The position numbers and the translations under genes were made by a program. A stretch of DNA of 64,000 bases, taken from contig CP031740.1 of assembly GCA_022701275.1 (NCBI GenBank), forward strand, positions 1,995,001 to 2,059,000, read 5' to 3'. The notes below the pieces were generated by a model. The model ran no database searches. It saw nothing but the letters and a program-made list of their open reading frames with translations, and was not told the origin of the DNA. Shown in pieces: positions 44,231-53,685 of this stretch (the stretch's first letter is position 1; every line of letters begins with the position of its first letter). The DNA is from Microcoleus vaginatus PCC 9802. GTDB lineage: Bacteria > Cyanobacteriota > Cyanobacteriia > Cyanobacteriales > Microcoleaceae.

Positions 44231-44575
44231 CTATTCGCCCAGCAGCGATTCAAAGGCTGCTTGCAAAGACTTGATATCGCCTACTCTGGCTACTAACAAG
44301 TTTTCGCTGCCGGCATCCTCCAGCCTGTGCCTCCAATACTTGATGCTATCGGAGTTGTTCATCCAGAAACTAATCACGGTGTCTACAACTCGATCGACAT
44401 CCCAGCCCCGGTAAGGAGAAACTGTCTCCACGGATGCCACAAACGCATCGAGAGTACACTTCCAGTTTCCCAAGTATTCTACACCCGACGGCTCCTGTTG
44501 TTTCAGCAATTCCTGCTGCTGGTTAAAAAATGTTAAAGTTGGAGATACGCCCAGGATTTCAAATGTATAGTTCAT
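44231..44575 (-). CDS. Unknown small soluble protein
   Basis: A 114-residue protein, not recognised. I chose MNYTFEILGVSPTL because ggagg lies 6 nt upstream; the longer in-frame start at 44629 lacks one. The sequence is mostly alpha/beta with conserved-looking NWKCTLDAFVASVETVSPYRGWDVDRVVDTVISFW and a C-terminal helix SLQAAFESLLGE. No signal peptide or membrane segment is present. Confidence 0.65.
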   Translation of the reverse strand: MNYTFEILGVSPTLTFFNQQQELLKQQEPSGVEYLGNWKCTLDAFVASVETVSPYRGWDVDRVVDTVISFWMNNSDSIKYWRHRLEDAGSENLLVARVGDIKSLQAAFESLLGE

Positions 44576-45177
44576 GTCATCCTCCAGAAGTATTATTTTG
44601 CCCAAATGTCGAACGTCCAAAAAAGCCAAAAACGCTTTACTTGGCTGGCGTTGATGAAATGCAGATGCTTCAATTATCCTCTTTGTAGTCGCTCGGAATT
44701 TGGGCGGCTTATCTTATTAATAGCAAATTTTTTAACACCCGATTGTCACAGAATTTACATTTGTCCTGGCACTGTAGAAAAAATGAAAATCAAATTTTTA
44801 TTAAGCCGGGGTAAGGTGGGGCATCCGCACCTGGAGGAACTGATACAGTTTTAGATTTGAGATTTTAAATTTTAGATTAAAGAATTGAATAATTGGGAAT
44901 GACTGATGACAACCATGGTTGGGATTGCGGGTCTACAATGGCATTTGTTCTAACCTGGTGTGACTTTTTGGCCACCAGTCCCCAGAGATATCGCAACATT
45001 CACGCAAGTAGTGGCATCATTAATATGACAAGTTTTTACAGTAGCGGTGGAAATCTCAGCCAAGTTTTGAGCAGCCGACCACCCCACTTCACTATTGCGG
45101 CACAACTTTGTAAATTATATCTAGGGCATCTTTTAAACGACAAATAATACGCAAACCCCGTAGGTGTCAGAATATTG
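44576..45177. other. Gene-free region before the histidine kinase
   Basis: About 600 bp without a convincing gene. The longest rightward ORF (44893-45147) has no ribosome-binding site and unlikely composition. No palindromes of note are seen. Confidence 0.45.
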
Positions 45178-48100
45178 ATGTTATTTAAAAATTTAAGCAG
45201 TTGTCTGATGAAAAGCTCCCCCAAGATGTCACTAAGCCTAGTCTTGTTGATACCGCTGGTGGTGCAAATCTCCGTAGCAGTCGGCGTGACTGGATGGCTT
45301 TCGTTTCGCAATGGCCAGAAAGCCGTCAATGACCTTGCTACGAGGTTAAGCTTGGAAGTCGCAGCGAGAACCAAAGAAAATTTCCGCAGTTTTGGGGATG
45401 TGTCTCATTTATTCCTGCAAATGAATAGTGCTGCGATCGCCTCTGGAAACATAGACCCGGAAGACTTCCCCAACTTAGAGCGCTATTTGTGGAACCAGAC
45501 CAAGCTGAGCGATCGAACGACAACCATATACTACGGCGACGAACAGGGCAAATTCCTCTTGCTCAGGCGAGAAGCAGAAAACTTAGTATATATCCGAGAC
45601 GAATCGACCGCTCCAAACCGCCAAATTTATCGCCTAGACAGCCAAGGAAATCGCACTGAGCTAATCAAAACCGCCACGTATGACCCCCGTATCAGACCGT
45701 GGTACCAAGCTGCTAAACAGTCAGCAAAAGCCACTTGGTCTCCAATCTACGTTTTCGCCGCCCCGCCAGTTCTCGGCATTACGCCGGTGATGCCTATTTA
45801 CAATGAAACAGGAAACCTGCGGGGGGTATTGGCAATTGACCTGACTCTTTCTCAAATCAGTGATTTTCTCAAAAGCATCAAAATTAGCCCGTCGGGACAA
45901 GTTTTCGCGATCGAACGCAGCGGGGAAATAGTCGCCAGTTCTACAGACGAATTGCCCTTTGTCACCGACAAAGACGGACAAAAACGGCTGTTGGCCACAC
46001 AGAGCAAAAATTTGCTAATTCGATCGGCCTCCACATATTTGCAAAAACGATTTGGTAGTTTTAAACAAATTGACAGCAAAGGACAGTTTACCTTTGATAT
46101 AGACGGCAAACGTCAATTCATTACCGTTGCTCCCCTGCAAGACGGTCGTGGCCTCGATTGGCTGATTGTAGTCGCAATCCCGGAAGCAGACTTTATGGAG
46201 CAAATTAACGCCAACACTCGCACAACTATTTTATTGTGCTTTTTTGCCTTCGTACTGGCGATCGCACTCGGAATTTTCACCTCTCGCTGGGTTGTCAAAC
46301 CGATTACCCGATTGTTGCAAGCTTCCAAAGCTTTAACAAAAATGTCCGAATCATCCGACTTCACCTCCGCAGAATTAAACGGCGAAGTCGAAGTTCAAGG
46401 AGTAAAAGAACTCGGTCTCCTAGCTCAGTCTTTCAATCAAATGGCCCGACAATTGCGAGCGTCTTTTATTGCCCTAGAACAAACCAACTCTAGTTTAGAA
46501 CAGCGAGTAGCAGAGCGGACTGGCGAACTCGAAGTCGCCGAAGCAGAATTGCGGGCTTTGTTTGCAGCTATGAACGAATTAATTATAGTTGTGGACGCCA
46601 GCGGTCGCTATTTAAAAATCGCGCCCACAAATCTTTCTCTGCTCTACAAACCAGTCGAAGAATTAGTTGGCAAAACAGTCACAGAGGTGTTTCCGCAAGC
46701 TACAGCCGACAATTTTCTCAACCACATCCGAGCAGCTTTAGATACTCAGCAAACTGTCAGCATCGAGTACGATTTAACCATTGAAGACCGCGAAGTTTAT
46801 TTTGCCGCCAGCATTTCACCGCTTTCAGAAGAATCCGTCATTGTGGTAGCCCGCGACATTACCGAACAGAAGCGAGGCGAATCGGCGCGACGCCAAAGGC
46901 AAAAACAATTGCTCAAACACAATACGGTTTTGGTAGAATTGGCAAGAAATAAAGCGCTGTATCGAGGCGATTTGCAAGTAGCTTTGAGGAAAATCACCGA
47001 AGCGGCGGCTCATACCTTACAGACAGAAAAAGCTGGCGCGTGGCTGTATGATGAGAGTCGAGCGAAACTGCAATGTCTCGACCAATTTAGCCGCAGCAAG
47101 CACCAGCATTCCCAAGGTAATGAACTCGCAGCAGCAGACTATCCAGCTTATTTTCAAGCTTTGGAAGAACACCGGACGATCGCAGCCGAGGACGCTCTCT
47201 CAGATATTAGAACTAGAGAATTTGCCGAATCTTACTTCTCACAAGCTGGCACTACTTCTACCTTAGACGCGCCAGTGCGCCTCGGCGGACAAACAGTGGG
47301 AGTCATCTGTATCGAACAAGTGGGAACTACTCGCAACTGGACATTAGAAGAACAAAATTTTGCTGCTTCCCTGGCAGATTTGGTATCATTGGCGATCGAA
47401 GCCAGTGAGCGCGATCGTACACAAATCGCTTTGCGTCAAGCAGAACAAAAATATCGCAGCATCTTTGAAAATGCCGTCGAAGGGATTTTTCAAAGAACCC
47501 CCGAAGGCCACTTCTTGAGCGTAAATCCAGCTTTAGCGCGCATCTACGGCTACGCCACTCCCGAAGAATTAACATTAAATCTCACAAACATCAGACAGCA
47601 AGCTTACGTCAATCCTCAGCAGCGCGACAAGTTTATCCAGGCGATGGAAGAATTCGGAGAAATTTCCGGGTTTGAGTCAGAAGTTTACCGCGTTGACGGC
47701 AGTGTAATTTGGATTTCTGAAAGCGCGCGTGCAGTGTGCGACGCCGACGGCAAGGTACTCTACTATGAAGGCAGCGTCGAGGATATTAGCGATCGCAAAG
47801 TCTTTGAATCCGCCTTGCAACTCGCCCTAGAAGCAGCCGAAGCCGCTTCCACCGCAAAAAGCGCATTTTTGGCAAACATGAGCCACGAACTGCGAACACC
47901 TCTGAATGCGATCATCGGCTACAGCGAAATGCTCCAAGAAGAAACCGCAGAATTGGGTTACGATGAACTCACCCCAGATTTAGACAAAATTCGCACTTCC
48001 GGCCGACACTTGCTATCGCTAATTAACGACATTCTCGACATTTCTAAAATCGAAGCCGGCCGCATGGATCTTTACTTAGAAACCTTCGACATCGCCGCCT

Positions 48101-48630
48101 TGATTCAAGATGTCGCCTCCACCGCCGCGCCACTAATTGAGAAAAACGGCAATACTCTAAACTTGCACCAAATTACGAATATCGGCACTATGCACGGTGA
48201 CATTACCAAAGTGCAGCAGATTTTATTAAATTTGCTGAGCAATGCCGCCAAATTCACTCAAAACGGTACAATTACCCTCACAGCCAGCCGAGAAAAAATT
48301 GCGGGCGACAGCAGCGAAGCAAAACAAGAAAACAGTTCTGAACCTGTGGCAAGTTCTCAATATTCAATTGCTAGTAAAGAATTTTTAGTTGTTAATTGTA
48401 CAGATACAGGAATTGGGATGACTCCCGACCAGTTGCAGCAAATTTTCCAACCCTTTACCCAAGCAGATGCTTCCACCACCCGCAAGTACGGCGGCACCGG
48501 TTTGGGACTGGCAATCAGCCAGCGTTTTTGCCTAATGATGGGTGGCAATATTTCAGTAAAAAGTCAGGAGGGAGTGGGTTCTACTTTTACCATTCGCTTG
48601 CCGGTTAATCTGCAAAATTACGGGGCGTAA
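45178..48630 (+). CDS. Cache-HAMP-PAS-GAF-PAS sensor histidine kinase
   Basis: About 1,150 residues. TM1 lies at ~20-42 and TM2 at ~340-365 (LCFFAFVLAIALGIFTSRW), enclosing a periplasmic dCache ligand domain (RPWYQAAKQSAKATWSPIY is its typical signature). HAMP, PAS (~470-590), GAF (~600-755) and a second PAS (~760-885) follow. The kinase core has H-box FLANMSHELRTPLNAIIGYS, N-box QILLNLLSNAAKF, and G-boxes DTGIGMTPDQLQQIF and GGTGLGLAIS. All catalytic motifs look intact. No receiver domain or response-regulator gene is nearby, so it is an orphan sensor. The start is ATG at 45178 rather than the preceding TTG. Confidence 0.9.
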   Translation: MLFKNLSSCLMKSSPKMSLSLVLLIPLVVQISVAVGVTGWLSFRNGQKAVNDLATRLSLEVAARTKENFRSFGDVSHLFLQMNSAAIASGNIDPEDFPNLERYLWNQTKLSDRTTTIYYGDEQGKFLLLRREAENLVYIRDESTAPNRQIYRLDSQGNRTELIKTATYDPRIRPWYQAAKQSAKATWSPIYVFAAPPVLGITPVMPIYNETGNLRGVLAIDLTLSQISDFLKSIKISPSGQVFAIERSGEIVASSTDELPFVTDKDGQKRLLATQSKNLLIRSASTYLQKRFGSFKQIDSKGQFTFDIDGKRQFITVAPLQDGRGLDWLIVVAIPEADFMEQINANTRTTILLCFFAFVLAIALGIFTSRWVVKPITRLLQASKALTKMSESSDFTSAELNGEVEVQGVKELGLLAQSFNQMARQLRASFIALEQTNSSLEQRVAERTGELEVAEAELRALFAAMNELIIVVDASGRYLKIAPTNLSLLYKPVEELVGKTVTEVFPQATADNFLNHIRAALDTQQTVSIEYDLTIEDREVYFAASISPLSEESVIVVARDITEQKRGESARRQRQKQLLKHNTVLVELARNKALYRGDLQVALRKITEAAAHTLQTEKAGAWLYDESRAKLQCLDQFSRSKHQHSQGNELAAADYPAYFQALEEHRTIAAEDALSDIRTREFAESYFSQAGTTSTLDAPVRLGGQTVGVICIEQVGTTRNWTLEEQNFAASLADLVSLAIEASERDRTQIALRQAEQKYRSIFENAVEGIFQRTPEGHFLSVNPALARIYGYATPEELTLNLTNIRQQAYVNPQQRDKFIQAMEEFGEISGFESEVYRVDGSVIWISESARAVCDADGKVLYYEGSVEDISDRKVFESALQLALEAAEAASTAKSAFLANMSHELRTPLNAIIGYSEMLQEETAELGYDELTPDLDKIRTSGRHLLSLINDILDISKIEAGRMDLYLETFDIAALIQDVASTAAPLIEKNGNTLNLHQITNIGTMHGDITKVQQILLNLLSNAAKFTQNGTITLTASREKIAGDSSEAKQENSSEPVASSQYSIASKEFLVVNCTDTGIGMTPDQLQQIFQPFTQADASTTRKYGGTGLGLAISQRFCLMMGGNISVKSQEGVGSTFTIRLPVNLQNYGA

Positions 48631-48676
48631 CTGTTACACCGACTCTGCCTGGAAACTAGAAATTACTAACTTTCAA

Positions 48677-49744
48677 TTACCTTTGAATGCTTCTCGGATC
48701 GAGAGCATCCCGCAACCCATCCCCCAATAAATTAAACGCCAAAACAGTCAAAATAATCAGTATCGCCGGAGGCCAAACCAACCAAGGCTGCAACACTAAA
48801 ATTGAAGCATTAGTAGACAGAGATAGTAAATTTCCCCAAGAAGGATCGGGCTGTTGAATTCCCAAGCCAATTAAACTCAAAACCGACTCCGCCACAATAA
48901 AACCCGGAACAGACAAAGTAGCAGAAATAATTACATAAGTAGCAGTTTGTGGCAAAACGTGGCGGACAATAATATAAATTGGATTGGCGCCCATTGCCCG
49001 CGCCGCTTGCACGAATTCTAGCTGTTTAATTGACAGTACCTGACCGCGAATCACCCGCGCTAAACTCGCCCAACTGATAAATGAAGTAATCAGCACAATC
49101 AATATAAATCGCTGAGCACTTGTCAATCCCGGTGGCAATACTGCTGCTAGCGCTACTAATAAATAAAGACCGGGAATCGTCATCAATACTTCGGCGAAAC
49201 GCATTAAAATACTATCAATCCAACTGCCGAAATAACCAGATATGCCTCCGATAAACAATCCCAATGGAAAAGAAATTGCTATTCCTACTAAACCGATGCT
49301 GAGGCTAATTCTGCTGCCGTGTACTAAGCGACTGAATTGATCGCGAGCTTGTTCATCCGTGCCTAAAAGATTAATTTGGCCTTCTCCTGTAGTGCCAAAC
49401 AGGTGCCTGTCGAAAGGCAAAAATCCTAAAAATTTATAGGGGGAACCTTTGACAAACAAACCGAGAACAGAGGGTTTTTGCCAGTCTACAATTATCTCAC
49501 GAGCACCGGTATTAGCATCCACCGGGCCCTGAGTAGTCGGATAAACGTGGGGCCCGATAAAGCGCCCGTCTTGGGTGCTTAAATAAATCTGAGTCGGTGG
49601 CAGCAATGAACCGTTTAATTGAGAGTCGTAGGGGTCGTAAGGTGCCACAAATTCGGCAAAAAGCGCGACTGTATAAAAAATTAACAGTAGCACGGCTCCC
49701 AACCGAGCTAGAGGATTGTTTCTAAGATTTTGCCACCAGTTCAT
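48677..49744 (-). CDS. Peptide/nickel-type ABC permease, DppC-like
   Basis: A 355-residue permease. It has the N-terminal NPLARLGAVLLLIFYTVALFA helix, an unusually large periplasmic insertion (~35-115, carrying FGTTGEGQINLLGTDEQARD, with the DppC-typical LGTDxxxRD), and the EAA loop EFVQAARAMGANPIYIIVRHVLPQ. It is the expected partner of the DppB-like permease 4.7 kb to the left; both read leftward. No other transporter subunits are in the window. Confidence 0.9.
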   Translation of the reverse strand: MNWWQNLRNNPLARLGAVLLLIFYTVALFAEFVAPYDPYDSQLNGSLLPPTQIYLSTQDGRFIGPHVYPTTQGPVDANTGAREIIVDWQKPSVLGLFVKGSPYKFLGFLPFDRHLFGTTGEGQINLLGTDEQARDQFSRLVHGSRISLSIGLVGIAISFPLGLFIGGISGYFGSWIDSILMRFAEVLMTIPGLYLLVALAAVLPPGLTSAQRFILIVLITSFISWASLARVIRGQVLSIKQLEFVQAARAMGANPIYIIVRHVLPQTATYVIISATLSVPGFIVAESVLSLIGLGIQQPDPSWGNLLSLSTNASILVLQPWLVWPPAILIILTVLAFNLLGDGLRDALDPRSIQR

Positions 49745-49897
49745 AAGTTTTTAGGTTTGAGATTTTAAGTGGGTTAGTAATAAAGACTAAAGTTCTTTGT
49801 AGAAACTTTAGTCTTTTCTTAATTGATTCAGTAGCCAAAAGTAAATTCCTGACTTATAAAAGTTTTCCTAATTGAATTACTTACTACAACAATTAGA

Positions 49898-51031
49898 CTA
49901 CTTTTGTTCATCTGCGACCAAGATTATTCTAGTTTCCTCTTCTGGTATTTTTCCCAATTCCTCGCCGCTAAAAGGATTGTAGAAAAACGAGCCTGTCTGG
50001 GGCGGCAATTTGGGATTGAGTACAATTTCTACTATACTTTTTACTACCCCAGTGAGCGGAATTGCCAGGATAACTCCCAACAATCCTCCCACTCTACCTC
50101 CTAACAGCAAAGCTGTGAAAATAACTACCGGGCTCAATCCGGTGAGATTGCCCATGATTCGGGGAGCTACTAAATTATCCTTGATTTGCTGGAGACCGAT
50201 CGCCACTACCAACACTTGCAGCGCCAGCCACCAATCAATAAACGCTACAATTATACTAACAGTGCCAATTCCCAAGGTTGCTCCAATAAACGGAATTATT
50301 TCCGTCAATCCTATAAACACGGCAAACAACAGAAAAAACGGAACTTGCAGCCACCAAAAAGCCATAGTTAGCGAGATGGCCATAAATAGTCCCAGCAATA
50401 ACTGTCCCGATACAAATCGCTGGAGGTTTCGCTCCAAAGTCTCTGTTAAAACATAGCGAATGTCTGGGGAAAAAATGCTGGTCAAACCCTGCCACACTCT
50501 TTGCCCGTCTAGGAGCATATAAAAGGAAATCACGACAATAAAAATTAAGTCCAAAAACCAGTTAAAAGTACCGACAACTAAGCCTAAACCCGTACCGGCG
50601 ATCGCCTGGACTTCTCCCTGGACTCTAGCTGACAGTTGCTGCTCCAATATTTGCACGTCAAACGGTAAATTGCGCTCGGCACTCCAGGCTTGAAATTCAG
50701 CTAGCTGCAGCCGCCCCGACTCCAGCAATTCCGGGAACCTGACCCCCAACTGCCTCGCTTGGCTGAACACCGGCGGCACAATAGTTACACCGATTACTAC
50801 TACTATCACACCCGCAGTTAAATAAACCAGCCCCGCAGCTAATCCCCGGGGCAAAAATACTTGCAGTCTTTTTACTGCATAATTTAATAAAAATGCAACG
50901 AGTCCCGCAGTTACTAAAATACTGACCAGTTCCCCAACATAACTGACAGCAGTCAGGGTAAACCATCCTGTCACTAGCACTAGCAGCCAAGTAATTAGAA
51001 ACTGTTGGAGGGGAGAAAAGAGACTATTCAT
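49898..51031 (-). CDS. AI-2E/PerM family membrane transporter
   Basis: A 377-residue protein with about eight membrane helices and a central amphipathic region. FVSGQLLLGLFMAISL, IPFIGATLGIG, and QQIKDNLVAPRIMGNLTGLSPVVI are the conserved blocks of the AI-2E (TqsA/PerM/YdiK) family. Members export autoinducer-2 or act as Na+/H+ antiporters, so the substrate is open. The ATG at 51031 (MNSLFSPLQQ) is preferred over an upstream GTG at 51058. Confidence 0.88.
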   Translation of the reverse strand: MNSLFSPLQQFLITWLLVLVTGWFTLTAVSYVGELVSILVTAGLVAFLLNYAVKRLQVFLPRGLAAGLVYLTAGVIVVVIGVTIVPPVFSQARQLGVRFPELLESGRLQLAEFQAWSAERNLPFDVQILEQQLSARVQGEVQAIAGTGLGLVVGTFNWFLDLIFIVVISFYMLLDGQRVWQGLTSIFSPDIRYVLTETLERNLQRFVSGQLLLGLFMAISLTMAFWWLQVPFFLLFAVFIGLTEIIPFIGATLGIGTVSIIVAFIDWWLALQVLVVAIGLQQIKDNLVAPRIMGNLTGLSPVVIFTALLLGGRVGGLLGVILAIPLTGVVKSIVEIVLNPKLPPQTGSFFYNPFSGEELGKIPEEETRIILVADEQK

Positions 51032-51455
51032 TTTGATTTTTTTTAAATAAAGTGGCACAACTTTTTCAGCAGATGTGCCGTATTATACAGTAAACACATG
51101 ACAGTATAGATTAGGAATAATCAGTTCAAGATTAGACTGACTTTTGTGAGCATTGATAGATAGGTGACGGCTAAGCCACTTGGGGAGAGACACTGCCAGC
51201 CCGATCGCCCCCACGATCGCCAATCACGCTAATATTCAGTATCCCCCAGAGGCAGATCAAATTAAATCTCGATCGAACAAACTTCGATCAAAGTTAATCA
51301 AAATCGCCATTGTAGGGTGAAACGGCGCCACACTCACCCAAAAGGAGGAAGCGTTACTCCAGAGGCCCTCGGCTAAAATGAACTAAATAATATCGTAATC
51401 TTTCTTTACAATATAAAAAAAAAAGGAAAGGCTCATACTGGCGAGAGGAACTACC
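51032..51455. other. Divergent intergenic region
   Basis: About 420 bp between the leftward AI-2E gene and the rightward adaptor gene, so it must hold both promoters. Clustered cgatcg motifs occur around 51200-51290. No RNA gene or clear operator is seen. Confidence 0.45.
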
Positions 51456-53243
51456 GTGACTAATAAAGTTTTTTCAGAAGCCGAAGAAAAGCAACCCCTT
51501 TCCCCCGTAGAGAGCGGGCGCGACAGGAACTCAGCAGTGGATGTAGCTGAAAGTGAAGTCTCGGACAACTCTCGCTGGCAATTCTCCGCTGAGGAAGATG
51601 AACGAGAAGTTGCGCTGGAAGTTCCAGAAATCGAGCAGGAAAAGGTTTGGGAACCAGAAGCAACTGAAGTTGGGCCCCGCAAAGAAATCAGGTGGCCGGC
51701 CTTGTTGGCGGGCGCAGGGGTTGGGGTGGCTGCAACGCTGCTCGCCGTACAGTTGACTGGGGGCAAGCAGAATGCGCGTCCCGCAGCTCCAATTCCATCG
51801 GCAAATCAGCAGGCGACGGCTCAGACTGTGACAGTGGCGCCTGTGGAATCTGCCCAGGTGGGTGAAACTCTGGAAGCGACGGGCACCGTGGCAGCCTATG
51901 ACTTGCTGCCGGTGCTGCCACAAGCCAACGGTTTGCAAATCAAGCAGGTGTTGGTGAATGAAGGAGAGGCGGTAGAAAAAGGTCAGACGATGGCGGTTTT
52001 GGACGATTCGGTATTACGATCGCAAATTGCCGAAGCGCTGGCGGGAGTACAATCGGCCAATTCTACAGTAGAACAAGCCGAAGCTCAGGTACAGCAAGCT
52101 CAGTCAGCCCAACAAGAAGCCCAAGCCGGCGTTGCTCAAGCCCAAGCTGGCGTTGAAAAAGCCATCGCTGACGCAGCGCAAGCCAAAACAGGCGTCGGGC
52201 AGGCAAGAGCCGGTGTGGAACAAGCTAAAGCCGGTGTCACTCAAGCTAAAGCAGGCATTGCCTCCGCTCAGGCTAAATTAGATCAAGCTCAAAGAGAAGT
52301 AAATCGCACCCAAGGTTTGGCTTCTCAGGGAGTAATTAGTCAGCAAGATTTAGAAAGACGCAAGACAGAGCGGCAGACTGCTGTTCAAGAGTTGAACAAA
52401 GCTAAAGCTGAGTTGAATACAGCTTTGCAAGAACAGAATAAAGCAGCGGAAGAAGTGCGATCGGCTATTGCTAAAGTAGCTACTGCTGAAGCTAATATCA
52501 GCACGGCTAGAGCAGCCCTCGCCAGCGCTCGTGCAAAAGTGAATACGGCCGGAGCGAGTGTCAGCAGTGCCAGAGCAAATGTCGGAAATAACGCAGCAAG
52601 TGTCCGCAGCAATGATGCCCAAGTCAAACAGTTACAAACTCAACTAGAACAAACTATTGTTCGAGCGCCGGATAGTGGCACTGTAGCTGAAAGAATTGGT
52701 CGAGTTGGCGATGTTTCTTCGGGAAGTCAAAAACTTTTTTCGATTATTCGCGGCAACAAGCTCGAACTGCAATTGAAAGTGCCGGAAACTCAGGTTTCGC
52801 AAGTGCGGCCGGGAACTGCAGTGCAAATTACTTCTGACTCTGACAAGCGGATTAAGTTGTCAGGAACTGTGCGAGAGATTTCGCCGCTAGTGGACCCGCA
52901 AAATCGGCAAGCTACGGTGAAGATTGATTTGCCGGCAAGCGAGTTTTTGCGATCGGGAATGTTTTTGCGCGCATCCCTTTCGACGGCAACGGCTCAAGGT
53001 TTGAAAGTGCCGGCTAAAGCTATTGTGCCGCAAGCTGACGGCAGTTCTATTGTTTACAAACTTGTGGGCGAGGACAAGGTGCAGGCTCAACCGGTGGAAG
53101 TTGGGGAAATTTCCGGGGGTGCTGTGGGCGATTTGACTGCTGCTAAGGTACAGATTAAAAAGGGTTTGAAGGCGGGCGATCGGGTGGTTGTTACTGGGGC
53201 TGGTTTTCTTAAGGATGGCGCTCAGGTTCAGGTTGGTAAATAG
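51456..53243 (+). CDS. RND/HlyD-type periplasmic adaptor protein
   Basis: A 595-residue membrane-fusion protein. A long acidic cytoplasmic N-terminus (1-85) precedes one membrane anchor (PALLAGAGVGVAATLLAVQL). A lipoyl half (LPQANGLQIKQVLVNEGEAVEKGQTMAVLD) is followed by an unusually long Ala/Gln-rich coiled-coil hairpin (~185-395) with heptads of the QAKAGVTQAKAGIASAQAKL type. The second lipoyl half (TIVRAPDSGTVAERIGRVGD), beta-barrel and membrane-proximal domains complete it. Such proteins bridge an inner-membrane pump to a TolC-like channel. No pump gene follows in the window. The GTG start at 51456 has agaggaa 7 nt upstream. Confidence 0.88.
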   Translation: MTNKVFSEAEEKQPLSPVESGRDRNSAVDVAESEVSDNSRWQFSAEEDEREVALEVPEIEQEKVWEPEATEVGPRKEIRWPALLAGAGVGVAATLLAVQLTGGKQNARPAAPIPSANQQATAQTVTVAPVESAQVGETLEATGTVAAYDLLPVLPQANGLQIKQVLVNEGEAVEKGQTMAVLDDSVLRSQIAEALAGVQSANSTVEQAEAQVQQAQSAQQEAQAGVAQAQAGVEKAIADAAQAKTGVGQARAGVEQAKAGVTQAKAGIASAQAKLDQAQREVNRTQGLASQGVISQQDLERRKTERQTAVQELNKAKAELNTALQEQNKAAEEVRSAIAKVATAEANISTARAALASARAKVNTAGASVSSARANVGNNAASVRSNDAQVKQLQTQLEQTIVRAPDSGTVAERIGRVGDVSSGSQKLFSIIRGNKLELQLKVPETQVSQVRPGTAVQITSDSDKRIKLSGTVREISPLVDPQNRQATVKIDLPASEFLRSGMFLRASLSTATAQGLKVPAKAIVPQADGSSIVYKLVGEDKVQAQPVEVGEISGGAVGDLTAAKVQIKKGLKAGDRVVVTGAGFLKDGAQVQVGK

Positions 53244-53685
53244 TTATATCGATTCCGGTTGCAGCGGAATCATTGTTGACTGTTGACTGTTGACTGTTGA
53301 CTGTTGACTGTTGACTCGATTTTATTATTGTGATGCAACCGGAAACAATATTAGATCAGGAGATAAGATTAGAAATAATATCAATTGCGGTTGCGCTGGA
53401 ATGATATCAAATCCGATCTTCCTCGTCCTCATAAAGTCGAATCAAGCTGCCCACAAATATAGCGCAATTTGCAGTTTTTTTGACTCACAATCCACAGTCA
53501 ACAATCACGGTCGGTACAAGCGGAATTGATATCAATTATGTCTTGGGTAAATAGACCTCTTTCAAAAATCCTTTTCATCAAGTGATGGGACGGGCAAGAT
53601 GCCCATCCCACAAGAAAAAATAACTCTTGTGGGACGGGCATCTTGCCCGACCTAATTATTTTTGCAAGAGGTCTAATATTAGCGT
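53244..53685. repeat. Repeat-rich gap: heptamers and interspersed repeats
   Basis: Six copies of tgttgac fill 53274-53315. Around them are repeated ccggttgcagcggaat-like segments (near 53255, 53335, 53380, 53512). A large inverted repeat, gggacgggcaagatgcccatcccacaag with its mirror, occupies 53587-53652 and may terminate the convergent transcripts. No gene is present. Confidence 0.8.

Noticed and set aside
44893..45147. Rightward 84-residue ORF before the histidine kinase
   Set aside because: It has no ribosome-binding site and atypical composition; likely chance.
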